Under the pieces are notes generated by a model. It was given only the letters and a program-made list of their open reading frames with translations. It was not told where the DNA came from and did not search any database. The translations under genes and the position numbers were made by a program. Shown one piece after another: positions 38,009 to 50,580 of a stretch of DNA of 64,000 bases. The stretch's first letter is position 1. Each line of letters starts with the position of its first letter. Source of the DNA: Mycteria americana (taxonomy: Eukaryota > Chordata > Aves > Ciconiiformes > Ciconiidae); the NCBI RefSeq assembly GCF_035582795.1, contig NW_027445644.1, positions 659,615 to 723,614 on the forward strand, given 5' to 3'.

Positions 38009-38670
38009 CCAGGTAAATGACCTCACACTTGTGGGATAACACAGGGAAGGCCAAAACACTCCAAAGCTGCCTGGCAGGAGTCCCAGAAAGACACAGGGCA
38101 TGGACCATCCCCCAGCATTGACAAAATTGCTTCACTGGATTCCCTGGAGGAGTCTGGGGTTGGTACCTGCGAAATTCTGCTGTGTCCAGGGGAGGCCAAA
38201 ACATTCTTGAGAGTCCTCGGAGGATTTCTGAGGAGCTACCAGGTATGGATCTGCCTCCATGACAAAGAAAACTGTCCATCTAACTAACTAGGAAAATTGG
38301 GGTGCTGCTACCTGGAACTTTAGCTGCCAGTAAAGGGAAAGCCCTGAAGTGAAAACAGGAATGGACCTGCTGCCAAAATACACCATGCTCTTCGGGTATC
38401 TACCTTAGAACATTCTGGGGCTGCTACCTGGGAATTCACTTGCCTACACAGGAAACCAAAAGAATACACAAAATACCTGGGAGGAGTTCCAGAGTCCTAT
38501 TGGGCATGGAACTGCCTCCAACATACACCAAACTCTTTGGGTATTTACCCTGGCGGTGTCTGTGGCTGCTACCCAGGACTTCAGCTCCCTCCACAGCAGG
38601 ACAAAGCACTTTGGCAGATGCCTGTGAGGAGCCCTGGGGAGCTACAGGCCATGGACCTGCTTCCCATTTC
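38009..38670. repeat. Degenerate tandem repeat with 115-145 bp spacing
   Basis: The motif GCTGCTACCTGG or close variants occurs at 38,304, 38,420 and 38,565. Between occurrences lie related blocks such as ATACACCAAACTCTTTGGGTAT and GGACCTGCTGCC. Earlier sequence from about 38,040 looks like further diverged copies (GGAGTCTGGGGTTGGTACC; GAGGAGCTACCAGGTATGG). No gene is seen. Confidence 0.55.
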
Positions 38671-40994
38671 TAGCAGCAATCAGTGATAGAGTATCAACCA
38701 ATAGTATGGCAGCAGTCAAGAAGAGCAGCTACCAATCATACAGCAACAACCAATCTTTTAGCAATAATCAATAGAACAGCAACAACCAAGGAGCTGTATA
38801 CTATCACAGGTTACTACAAACTTATCATTAGGGAGGGAACTTATCCTCGATATAGCACCAGATATACTTGTGACAGACTACTTCTATGGGCATATAATAC
38901 TGGTATAAAGTGAATTAGACAGACTTCAGAAAGGGCCAAAGCATCCCAGAGGGGAGGACAAACCAATCTCCAAGGGGACCCAGCCATCCCACAGGTGGGC
39001 AGTTAAACCCAACCGACTCCAAAAGGGAGCCCAAAGGGGGAACAATACCATAACAGACAGTCTCACTTCAGAGATGACCTGGAGGTGTCTGGATTCTTTG
39101 TACCGAGCTGTGCTTCAAAGCGGCCAGCTACACATTTCAAGGATGCTTCTGGTCCCCAAGCTCACAAGTTCCTGGGCTCGCAGGAATGTTCTTCTGCTCA
39201 GTCATTTCCCCTTCTGACCAGTTGCCTTTATGGCTGCTCACACCTGCCTGCTCCTGCCCTATCAGCTCCTCAGACACCAGGGACATCACAAGCACCTGCA
39301 CAGCAGGAGCGGCCTCACTTCCAACACCACAGCTTTTCCCCTCCATCTCCATCTCTGTCTCCCATCTCCCTGTGCTCTCCTCTCTTCTAGGCACCTTTCT
39401 CACCCACTCCATGACTTCCCAATGCCTCTCTCTGTCTTTGTGCTTGTGTGGCAGATGTTACCTCAGAAGTGTTGTCCCAGCCACGGCACATGCATCTCTT
39501 CCTCTTCTACCTCTGTTCTCATCGTGACTGCACCAGCGGTCTGATGCACTTTTTGACCTCATGGGCCCTCTCGTCCTGCCTCCCTTCGGCTGTTAAATCC
39601 TGCTCCTGCAAGAGAAGTGACAACCAGTCAGTGCCCCCTCTCTGGCATCTTACCTACATCTTCCTGAGCTGGACAGCTGGTGGGAACTGTCACCAGCAGC
39701 CCCAGCAATGTGTGAAGTCTTCTCCTGCCACAGGCGCAGCTCTGGCTGCATACCATGCTTCCTGAAGGAGAACAACGACACTCAAAGTTACTCCTGGGCA
39801 ACGTCCTGCTGGGAAGAGCTGATTTCAAGGCAGGTTGGCAGCAGACCCTGAGGCCGTGCCAAGGCTGGCCACATCTGGCTCCTTCCAGCAGGATTTTGGA
39901 AAGCTCGTTCCCAACTCTGAACTCCAGGCCAAAAACATAAGGTAGAAACAGCCCCCACCCCTGAGGGCCTCATCCCCCAACTGGCCTCTGTCCCCAGACT
40001 ACTAAAACTTCCAAACAGGCTCTCCCTCTAACTGAATTATCTTCAGTTTTGACAAAAGAACCGTATGCTTCCAGATTCAGGAGCCTAAGACTGTTGGGGG
40101 GCGATTTGGGCTTCAATTCCAGAACAAAAGACTTGCCATTACACAGCCTCAGCCACCACCTCCATGGTCATCTCGTCAGTGACCCACAAACACTGCACTG
40201 TAAAAAATCTAACGGCTAAGAAGAAGTATCCTCTCCTCCCCAAATCATTGTTTCCCTCATACCCTCACGCTACCACAGTAATAATCATACTATTCTTCTG
40301 TAATTGCCACCCATCTGAAACCCCTCCAAAGCATCATCCACTGACGTGACTGACAGCACCCTTCATAAGGGAGAACCATCACTAACCACGCACGCACCCA
40401 TCAGATCTTTTGCAGCAAGGCCTCTGGGACCGAGTACCTCTACATGGACATCTTTGCCTGACAGGAGATGATCAGCCCCAGAAAAAACCCTTAGGTTGTC
40501 TTGGCTCTAGTGAAGGCAAAGAGTTTAGAATAATGATACAAGCAAGTTTCAAGAGAAAGCAGGATAGCGGAACAGGCAGAAAAATTGATGGGTCTCACCC
40601 ACCTCTAATTTCACAGGAAGGTGCAAGGGTTTTTCTTTTTTTTTTGTTTTTTTTAATCACTGCACAGCACAAGTGAAAAAAACACACACCTGTTTTTGAA
40701 GGAGAAATGAAAACTCCAATAGTAAGACTATCGAGTCTGCGTAATTACTCTTCTTTCCAGGATACATTGGTCTTTTTTTTTTACATCTCAGTGGAGAGCA
40801 TATCACTCAGTGCTGATATGGGAATAGCAAAACGTCCTCTGTCAATCTTTGAAAGAGTACATTGAAGGAAAGGTGTTCATATAAACTGTAAATGACATGT
40901 TTCCACTGTCAAAGGTTATAATGCTTTTGAGTATCTTTGCCATCTTCATCTTCTTTGTCTTCCCTTTCTTCTGGTGACAGTAGAACTACTGGAT
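38671..40994. other. Intergenic sequence without a recognised feature
   Basis: Mixed-composition, apparently single-copy DNA. A CAACAACCAAT-rich patch occurs near 38,690-38,790, and T-runs occur near 40,635 and 40,770. Open frames up to 113 codons near 39,085-39,765 lack recognisable domains or credible gene structure. I see nothing I would call a gene. Confidence 0.5.
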
Positions 40995-41879
40995 CTCAAC
41001 AGAACATTACACTGTTCAAGTACTCGTGTAAATTATATGAAATCCAAAATGCCCTACACGGATGCCTACAGGTTTTGCTATTACCATCACGTTAACAACA
41101 CTGTAGGTCCTGTCAGACCTACAACCTGCAAAACCTGAAGATCTATTTATGCAAGACACATTCCAGAAATTATAATCAGCACAGAGGAGCACATCTATCG
41201 ATCTTGTTCTGTCCTTGCCAAAACTGCTGGTGACTCTTGTCACCAGCCCGTCGTCAGCCTCAGTGACTCACAGCATGCAAGACTCATCTGGCTTAGCTCA
41301 GGTGCAGCTGCTAGGAAAACGGCTATTTCAGAAAGTCAGTGCTTGCTATTTTGGGAAAGTGTTTCAAGAAATGTGTTTAATACTCTGGAGGGGTAAGACT
41401 AAGCATGGTCATCTCTCTCCATGTCTGAGCTCTGCCACGGGTTACATGAGCCACAATGGGCAAGCCACAGGTTTGAACTTCCTCACTGAGAAAACTATGT
41501 CAAATGCATACAGTTTATGCCACTAGCTTCTGTAAAGTAACCTGAAGTTTCTTCATGAAAGGGGCTAAAAATGCAAAAACCAGAGTATCATTATCTAGCA
41601 GGTTCTTAATAATACCCTCTCATGTCACTAACTGGATACCAGGCAAGGAATGTACATGCTCTGTTCACCTACCTGCTCACAGAAACTGATTACATTTTAT
41701 TCCTTGGAAAGAACTACCTTTCTCTTTTCTTTCTTTTTTTTTTCCCCCCCAAAAGGGTGCACTGCTTGCTGAATGCAGGATGAGTTACATGGGGTATACA
41801 GACCGCACATAGAAAACTGACAAATGAGGCTGTGACCACCACCATCTCTGTGCCGTGCCACTCCAACACTCCTATCCCA
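40995..41879. repeat. Diverged relative of the macrosatellite segment
   Basis: The sequence aligns in order with 25,784-26,410 of the 4.86-kb unit, but with many substitutions and extra sequence near 41,140-41,180 and 41,540-41,740. It ends at CACTCCTATCCCA, where homology stops abruptly. It lacks the LTR fragment and telomeric repeats that follow in the unit. Confidence 0.8.
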
Positions 41880-44511
41880 AAGACATTCATTTCTCTGCTC
41901 TTCTGCTCCTCTCATCCTTCCACTTGTGCCACCAATCTCCTTCACACTGACACTGACCCACTTTTCTCTCCTGTTTCTGGAATATTTTTCATCACACAAA
42001 TATATTTTAGCTTTTTGCTCCTTTAAAATTCCAGAGATTTCACTTTCTTCCTGAATTAATTGCCCTGTACTCTTATTGCCCATTCAATGTGCTATTTATA
42101 ATTGCTTCCTACAAGTCTCTCCTGCCCAGCTCCCTGAGATCCACAACATGTCAACCAAGCCATCTAGTTCCTCTCTCCAGACTGCCCATGCCTTGTATTA
42201 AAGCTGCTCTTATGAAGATCGTCAGTTAATACTCTCCTAAACAGATCTCCAAATGATGAGCCAACTCTCAGTCTCCATTACTAGTGACGTGCCTTTGGCA
42301 CGTTTGACCATGGGGGGGTTTTTTATGATGCCTTGCCTGACCATGGTTTCTTCAGGTCAGGGATCCTCTCCCTGGATCCCTCCAGTGACTCCAGATGGCC
42401 TCTTGCTCTCCTACGGGGAGTCCTTGTCACCAAGGGGGGCAGTTGGGAGCCCCAGGCTGGGTCTGAACTAAGAAATGAAAGCAGGCATCATGTGAGCAGT
42501 CTGAAAACACACACCACGGTGAGTCAGTCTGAGTGCAGGAGGAGTTTCTTCTCCATCCTGTACTCACACACTAATCACCTGCTCCTGAAGCAGAAGCTGC
42601 TTCTGCAGGAGAACAAAGTCTCTGCACCTACTGCTCTTCCCATCACAGAGACAGGGATAACCCTGAGCTCTAACACTCTGATGTGCCACCAACATGCCAG
42701 ATGCAGCACACGCAGGAGTCAGCATGTGTGATGTGGGTCCCTGGGGCGGCAGGGTGGGGGGCTGTTGAAGGCAGCACCTTGTCTATGGCAGGCTGTGTGA
42801 CCTCCCGTGTCAGTGTCCTGTCTGTGTCCTGTGCGTGCGTGTGTCTCATGGAGCTCAGCTTTGCTGCTGGCTGAACCTGCAATAGGGAAAGAGGCAGCTG
42901 TGTCCCTCAGCTGGGGCAGAGACCCCAGCTGCTGGGCTGGGCTCCAGCAGGTGGGCAGGGGGGTCCTGGGCAGGGGAGTCCTGGGCTGGGGCTGCTGGAG
43001 GAGGTGGCCACTCCTGACATCCCTTAACAGCCACACAGTTGGCAGGATCTGGTCGAGCTTTGAGCACTCCTGAGATTACATGTCTATAATCCTTACGCGA
43101 TGGGGGACTGATGCCTTGATAATGTGCCCACAGGGATACATTTGTAACCCAGCTCCACAGCAGTTTGGGCACCCAAACAGGAGCTGTGCTAGGAAATCCT
43201 GGATTAACTGCAATGATTGGACTGGGGAAAAAAGATGTTTACAGAACATTAGAAGGCGTAAATGGCTCGGCTGCAGGCCTAGTGACCGAGTTTGTCCTTT
43301 GGGGGATGACAAGAGAGGCTCACCAGCGTGTGTACAAGACCTCCTGCAAGTTATCACTCCTGGGGGTGATAACAGATCACCCCCAGTTATCAAATCAACA
43401 GTGGTGCTGGCTATAAAGCAGGAGGAAACCTGAGCGAATCAGGCTACAGGCTGAGCTCTGTACAATCGGAATTGTCAAATTTGTGAAGGTCAAGTACAAA
43501 TGCACAGCTGAAAAGAGCAGCCTCACCTTACAGAGCTTTAAACCTAATGGAGTCGAGTAGGAGAAGTGAGTACTACGGAGGAAATCAGTGAATTATAGGG
43601 GAACGAACATCACGTAACTCTGAAAATAATGTACCTAATGGAAATGGAAATCCCTTGTGGCTCCTGTCACTGGAGAAACACATACCATCCTGCAAGAGGA
43701 CAGGACAACCCAGGGTCAGCCAGCATGACTGTCAGTGGCACAAGAGGTTCTTTTTCCCTTGTCCTCTTCCAGGTGACGCTGTTCAAGCCCCCGGCACCTG
43801 CAGCCATGCTTGGAGTCTGCCCTTTGCTGGGCACAACTCCCCTGATACTGCATGTCTGATACACATTCCATAAAACAACGTAGCCCCAGAGATTTTGTTT
43901 GTTCACCTCGAGCCATGAGGACGGGGTGCGTGTGTGTGAGGTGTGCGTGTGCTTTCTCTCTTTAATTTCCATGCCTCTGCAACAACTCTGCAAGATCGGA
44001 CTAGAGGAGAGCACTGAAATCAAAAGGTTAAGTGACACAGAAAACTCTAACCGCACATTTTCACCTGATGGCCTTAACCAAAACAGGCTTTGGATCCCAA
44101 TTGCTCACTTTGCCCTTGAATAGTGCCATTCCTTATCTGAAAGCTACTGTGCCTCTGGCTGAGGACAGATACAAGCCACACAGAGAGCAATCGGAGCTAA
44201 ACCGATTTCAACGGTTTCAACGGTTGAAACAGGACCGGTTTCAATGGCCCTGTGCCAGAAGCACATGGACTGCACAGGCGGGCACTTACAGATGTGTTTG
44301 TTGGACTTCTCAGGGAAATAACCACCTAGGGCAGAGGACAACAGCACAAAAGCAGTGAAGTTCTGGCCTTTTACTCAAGCCAAGGAGGCAATTTCACCAG
44401 GACGGGTTCTCCTTAAAAGTTCCAGAAGAGCCAGCTCTCTGAAAACATCTACAGCTCATTCAAGAGGTGAGCCGAATGAAAAGAGCTAAAATCCCCAAAG
44501 ACAAAAAGAAA
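41880..44511. other. Intergenic sequence, no gene recognised
   Basis: Apparently single-copy DNA with moderate GC content. Open frames near 43,080-43,433 are cysteine-containing, and an overlapping frame at 43,165 is also open. Neither shows a family I can name, and each lacks a convincing start and exon context. Because a probable LTR follows at 44,512, decayed retroviral coding sequence is possible but unproven. Confidence 0.4.
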
Positions 44512-45162
44512 TGTTGTAAATATCTTGGTTGCTCAATGTTTCCTTTTAGTTTCCCTTTCGCAGATAATTTGGCCTAGCTTGCCAGTATTGTTGGCCTTAA
44601 GTAAGGAAGCTTAGATAGCAGAATTGCTAACGAGCATTCTTTATTTGACCTAATCATTAGAGTAAGAATGCTTTGCCTGTGTTAAATCCTTGGTTAGCTG
44701 AGATAGTTGCAATGTAGATAGATAAAAAGGAATTCTTCAGGCCCTGTGTCCCTGGAAAGGGCTGATAAGGAGAACCTACACAAGAACCACCTGATTTTGG
44801 ATATGCAAGGAAGGTATGAGTAAGACAAAGATGGACTGAGCATGCGTAAAGACAAAGTTCAGTCAGCGGTCAGAGTGATGAAGACTACTGACTTCCTCCA
44901 ACGACCACCAGAGGATCCCTAACGACCACCTAAGGACTTAAGTACGCATGCGTCAGGGACATTTACATATATTAATGAGTTCCAAGAAATCTCATGTTTA
45001 TATGAATTAATCTTATGAATATGTATATTTTGCAACATATAACCTCTGCGATCTTGCTTGTTTGTCGGAGCACTTATGGTGGAGCGATCCCCAGTGCTGC
45101 CCAGCGCTGTAATAAAGGATGCCTGCTTAATAGTAACTCCGTTGCTATTGAGTTTTATTTCA
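44512..45162 (+). mobile_element. Probable class II (ERVK-like) solo LTR
   Basis: A TG...CA-bounded interval begins TGTTGTAAATATCTTGG after a purine-rich run (AAAGACAAAAAGAAA) and ends GAGTTTTATTTCA. It contains an AATAAA signal at 45,111 preceded by CCCAGTGCTGCCCAGCGCTG, an arrangement I associate with avian class II LTRs. No clear target-site duplication was found, so the limits are approximate and the class is a judgement from memory of such LTRs. Confidence 0.5.
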
Positions 45163-48100
45163 GGAACACTCTGAAACTCCAATTCACCTCTTGGGAGATT
45201 TGGATTTTAAAGGGTAGTCTCCATGAATTTTGTTTCAGAGTCTTTTGTACCCCACTCTCACAAGGAAATATGGAAGCATGCTTGTCTTGTCTGAACAAAC
45301 ACTTGGTCAAATGTTACTCACTCAGTCCACAAGTGATCTTAGATAAACATCTTGGGAAGTCCACAGAATGCCATAGGCTGGAGCCATATAACAGCCCTCC
45401 ATTCCTGGCTATGGAGGGCTCCACATATTAACAAGGACCTAGAGAGCATCTGTCTTCTGCAGGAGGGTTTGCTCCTTTACATGTGTAAGCAGGGGCTTTG
45501 GCTTTGGTGGGATTGTGGTTCAGGTAACCTAGGAAGAACAGCATATGAAAGGCCACTGCAGGCAACTGCATTTCAAAGCTCCTTTGTAACTGGGGGAGAT
45601 TGAGCTGCCCAGTGCATGAAATTCGGGGGACTTTTTCCTCCAAGAGTAATAAAGGCAAGCTATACAGTGCCTTGTAGTGCCAAAGAGTAAATCTCTAAGC
45701 ACAAACGGTTGTGCAACTGCATTGCAGTTCAAAAGAAACTGGACCTCCTGCCAGCCTGGTTCCAGTCATAACCATGGAGAAAGGGAAAAAAAAAAAAAAC
45801 CACAACAAAGAAGAAACAGCACACTTCTTGAAACAACAATGTAGGTGCTTGTATTATTCTGTCATTATGGAGTATTTTAGCCCTATAAGCACTTGGTAAG
45901 CTAACTTGAAGCATACGTAAAGAACTCTTGTGTGATTTTTTGCTTTCCCAGGAGCCCAGATGGGAAGATCACCAGCAAATGCTGCACAGTCAGGTGCTTT
46001 TACTGGTAAGAAAAGCAGCCCTCTCCCAGCCATGGCAAAGCAGAGCTCTATAAGGAAAAAGGGGGCAGGGAGGGGTAGTGTAAAGGGAAACAGCTTTGTA
46101 GCTGGTGTTACCACGGGTGTCCTCAGCGTGCCACACACCACTCTGATCCTCGTTTTACCTGTTGTCTCTGGGACTGAGTACTTGGGTGAAATACTCAGGA
46201 GAAGGGAGAATTAGCAGAGAAGAGGTAGTGGCAAGAGAGCTTAAAGGAGAAGTCCTGAATCAGCAGGAAGCGGTGCTTCTCTTGTACAGAAGGCTGTGAA
46301 ATCTTTCAGGAGAAACGAGCAGCAGCTACAAGTAGTTTGCGCATAAGGAGAACAGGCCAGGAGTCAAAATGAAAATGCCTGAACAGCATTCATCTGAAAA
46401 TTGGTTGCCACTCCGGCAGAGTTTCACATGGATGCCATCCCATGCTGTAAAACTAATGCGTCTTTTGGGGAAAAGGAAGAAAGAAAACCCACCAAACCTA
46501 AACCAAGAAGTGTTTTTTCTTTTCAGACCAAACCTCTGCTGCCTGCCGCACAAACCTTTTCACTTGTGCTCTGGTTTTCCCTGTTGAGAGGCTTTGCTTA
46601 TTTGGTTCTCTTACCCGCCTGTAACAACCACCTCTCCAGGACTAAAGCATTCCTCCTCTCATTTTACAGTCTCCCTCCTCTCCACCAAGCCTTGGTTCAT
46701 CACAGGTGGAATGTTTCCTTTGGCCTTGCCCGTGTATCTGTTAGGAACCCCTCTGTCCTGGACTGACCCGGCTCTGGATCTGCAAATGGCCTGTGCTGTC
46801 CTTTGCTCCAGCTGTACCAAACTGCTAACAAAGTCCTACCGTAACAGGAGGAGCTTTTTTTTCAAGGTTGGGGAAGACTGTGCAGTGCAGGTGAGCAGGA
46901 AAGGAGGCAGCAACGACTTTCTCTGGTTCTTGTTTCTGCTCCTCTGGTAAGATGGGGCAGTTCCCAACTCTGGTCTCACCTGGGCTGCAGAGGAAAAGGC
47001 CTGGGGGGAGCCTGGACTTGGATGATTTGCAACGGCAAACCAAAAATTTCCGCTTGAGCACTTGAACTACAGCGTCACCGTCCCAAGGGGCTCAAGTCTG
47101 TAAGACTTGGAAAGACTTAGCTGAGAAAATAATGAGTCCAAATGAACAGTATCTCCAGGAGACAGAGCTCCATGGTCTGAGCACAGCACAATGCTATAAG
47201 CTTTACTGACTGAACCTCTACTTTTCTACACAAATGCTAGTGATCTCCAAAGAAAGAAAGCTGGTTTAGCCAGTTCTCCTCCAAAGCCCTTACACTGGTA
47301 AATCCACACGAACAACACGGCCCTTCTGCAGGTAGCCACAGCAAGCAGAAAGGCAAGCATTTGTTAAATCCATCTAGAAACCCATCCCAGCAGAAAACAG
47401 AATCCCTACAAAGACTGGTGGCAAAACTCCCCACATCTCTGGGCTGGGGGCACGTCAGCAACGTATCCACACCTTTCACGTTTGGGATCCACCACAAACA
47501 CAGTTTCCATTCTGTCACATCACCTGAGCTAAAACTGCCAGCAGGAGCTGGCTCATCCTGGGACTCGGTACCACCCAGGCACGCAACCTGCAGTCCAGAA
47601 GTACTCCTGAAAAGACCTCGACAGCCTGCATTAACACACCAGCATGCACCCGAGATGTAAATGCTGCCAAGTCATCTCTTGTTTGCAACAGATAGAGAGG
47701 ACCAAATTTAGCAAATTTAGCCTTACTTCTACTGAAACTTTCCTTACAGAGAGCTCATCCTCTGTGTTTGTACACTGGAGTAAAGACCTGCTCTAGCGCA
47801 AAGGCTCAAACCCTGCCTACGGTCAAGGAGCCATTTAGACAAGCCCCAGTTTTCTTTCCTCATTGCTGCCTTGCTTCCCAGAAATCAATCAATACCAAAA
47901 GCTCTTTTCCCGCTAGTTTTGCAACAGCTTCATTACCTTTAAAGACAACACTTCTTACCTTTGCTACTCCAACACACCCTCACAGCCCAGCAAAATCATA
48001 CTGCAGGGAGGAAACGTTCACCATACAAAGACAGGCACGCTACAGGTATACATTACTCTCAAAAAACAGGCTCTTTCAACCACTCTTCCTTTTGCCTACC

Positions 48101-48789
48101 AAAGTTCAGACAGTGTCAGAAAACAGCAACAAAAAAGCAGGGTTCTCTCTCACATTTGACAGAGCCCATTATATCAGCCATTCAACATTAAGTCCAACTC
48201 CAGTCAGAGCCCCAGAATAAGAAATGCCATCTTAAAATTTACGGGAAAAAGAAGCGCTTTGAAGTGGCAAGACCAGAGAACGTTCATGAAAGCACCATCA
48301 GGCAAGTACACATCCCTTATCACAGACCACCTGCCCCATTACCTGAGTGAGTGATGTTCTCAGCTAATTTGCAGCTCGGGCTCTCTTGGTCATTAGCGCC
48401 GAGCATGTAGGTTGGAACTGGAGCTGGGAAGAAAACCATATGCAGTCAGTCTGGTTTCATTCAAGTCCAGGTAAGTTCAAGTTCACATTTACTAGGAATC
48501 ACAGCAGGTCCCATCCATCCCTCCAGACCCCCGCACAACTCCTGTGCAGTGTCCTGAGGAGCAATAAGCACAGAACAAGAAACCTTCCTTCAAAATAAGG
48601 CCCACAGCCTGCTCTTTCAACAAGATGCACAGAGCACCAGCTGAGAACAACCTCTGCTTTAACTCCACCTAGCTCCGCTGCCTACATAAGGACACCAGCT
48701 CCTAAATGATCCCTAGCCCTCAAAACACAGATCTTCCCTAGGGCAATGCTAAGGAAATACCAGAGCACAGGGACAACTGCTCATTCAGT
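45163..48789. other. Mostly single-copy sequence; one possible small exon
   Basis: No gene family recognised. An A-run occurs near 45,787. The interval 45,952-46,005 has exon-like boundaries, with TTTTTTGCTTTCCCAG before and GTAAGA after. It is 54 bp long and open in at least two frames. A single short candidate cannot establish a gene. Confidence 0.35.
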
Positions 48790-50160
48790 TTAAGCTGATG
48801 GCGAGAAGGACAGAGGACTAGAAGGAGAAAAATATGACAAGGAAGAAGACTGAGGAGCCAAGAAAGAAAGGTGCAGGGAAAAGGCTAGAGAGAGGGACAA
48901 ATCAAGAGAAACAGGCACAAGGAGACCTGCAGAGAGATGAAGGAAGAAGAAGTGGGGACAAGAGCAGGAAGAGAGATGGGGAGGGAAGCAGAGGAAGAAG
49001 GAAGGGGGGATAGAGGAGCACAGGGACAGGGCGCGGGGCATACAGATGGAGAGAGAAAGAAGGACAGGGAGCAGAACAAAGGGACTGAGAAATAAAGAGA
49101 GGGTCAGATCCTGACAAAGAGACCAAGCAGAGGGGGAAAAAAAACCCAGCAACGGGCTGGAGGACAGAGACTGAGGAAGAGGAAAAGAGGGCTGAGAAGC
49201 AGGAAGGAGGAAGAGAGGACAAATACAAGGGAGAGCCAGCTGGACACAGGGGTATAGCAGGAAACAATGGGACAGGCAGCAGGACAGAGAAATAAAGACA
49301 GAGAAGATGGGGACAGGAACCAGGACAGAGGGACAGTGAGAGGAAAAAAGGGGCATGGAGCAGGACAGAGGTGAAGAGAGATGCAGCCGGGAAAGAGGAA
49401 GAGAGGCACAAAGTGGGAGAGGGATGAGGGGGGAGAGAGACAAATAAGGACTGGGGGCAGGATACACATTGCAAAAAATTCTGGGGTGGGCAGCAGGATG
49501 GAGAGGGAGTAAAAAAGAGTAGGGGCAGGGAGCAGGACAGAGAGACAGACAAGAATAACGATAAAGAGAAGAACAGGGATGGTGAGCAGCACAGAGGGAT
49601 GGAGAAAGAGAGGTATCAGAAGCCCTGCAGAGAGATGGAGGGAGGAGGGAGGGGAAGGGTCAGGGAGCAGCAGAGAGAGAGAGGAGAGATGGACAGGAAG
49701 AAGGACAGGGACAGTGGGATGAGAATTACGGAATGAAAAAACACAGTGGCAGTGAGCAGGACAGAGCAACAGAGAGAGAAACAAAGAGAACCAGAAGGAA
49801 AGAGGGAGAGGGGAAGACAAGGACAGGGAGCAGGACATACAGGCAGAGAGAGACAAAGAAGGACAGGGAACAGGCCAGAGAGACTGTGAAAAACAGAGAG
49901 GGATGCAGATCAGGACAAAGAGACAGAGAAGAAAACAACAGCAATGTGCTGCAGGATAGAAACAGAAGAAGAAAAAAAGAGGGACAGAGAGCAGGGGAGA
50001 GGGACAGCAAGCAAAACACAGGGACGGGTAGAGCGACAGAGAAAGAGGGACTTGGAGAAAAGAGACGGACGGGGAGCAGAACACAATACTAGAAGATGAG
50101 AGGTACAGGGAAGCAAAAAATATGACACAGAGGGAAGAGGGGCAGGGAGGGACTGAGATG
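48790..50160. repeat. Purine-rich degenerate minisatellite, first block
   Basis: About 1.37 kb of plus-strand sequence is dominated by A and G, with recurring motifs such as GGACAGGGAGCAGGACAGAG and GAGAGAGACAAAG. No fixed period is evident by eye. The complementary strand stays open for hundreds of Ser/Leu/Pro/Cys codons, including a 381-codon frame, as expected for pyrimidine-rich repeats. I do not call it a gene. Confidence 0.85.
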
Positions 50161-50164
50161 CAGA

Positions 50165-50580
50165 AGAGGGGTGACATGGCCCCAAGGGCCTGGGACTCAC
50201 CGCAGCTCCTGCTCTCTGCACTGCCAGGCAAATTCTTCAGCTCAGCCACTTCTTTGTCTGTCTGTCCTTCCCTCCCTTCCCCTTCTGTACCTCTACTCGC
50301 TTGCCTGTCCTCGCCTCACGGCTGGCCCCAGCCCTGTCTCAGCTGGGCCACGGCTGGAGCAGAGGCTGCACCTCCCAGCACCAACATGGCCGCCCAGAGG
50401 CTCCCCCGCCGCAGGACTACAGCTCCCGGCATGCCACGGGGCGCTCCTTCCTGCTGTCTGCCCCTGCGGGGACACTGTCCCCCGGCCGGTCCCGCCCCCG
50501 CAGGCCCCGGGGCCGCCTGCCCGGGGCTGCTGTGGCCCGTGCCCGGCCCAGGCCCCTGAGCTCTGGTGGAGCAGGGAGGA
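50165..50580. promoter_or_regulatory. CpG-rich, promoter-like patch with ZNF143- and YY1-like motifs
   Basis: A GC-rich interval lies between two purine-rich blocks. At 50,416-50,435 it has ACTACAGCTCCCGGCATGCC, close to the ZNF143/THAP11 promoter motif. At about 50,391-50,403 CAACATGGCCGCC resembles a YY1 site. The left part (50,165-50,260) is related to 62,165-62,330, and the sequence after the motif (GCTGTCTGCCCC-GCGGGGACAC) is related to 60,875-60,910. Promoter activity is inferred; no adjoining gene is identified. Confidence 0.5.

Noticed and set aside
49104-50249. A 381-codon open frame on the minus strand, rich in Ser/Leu/Pro/Cys.
   Set aside because: It is a translation of the pyrimidine strand of a GA-rich repeat; overlapping frames on the same strand are equally open.
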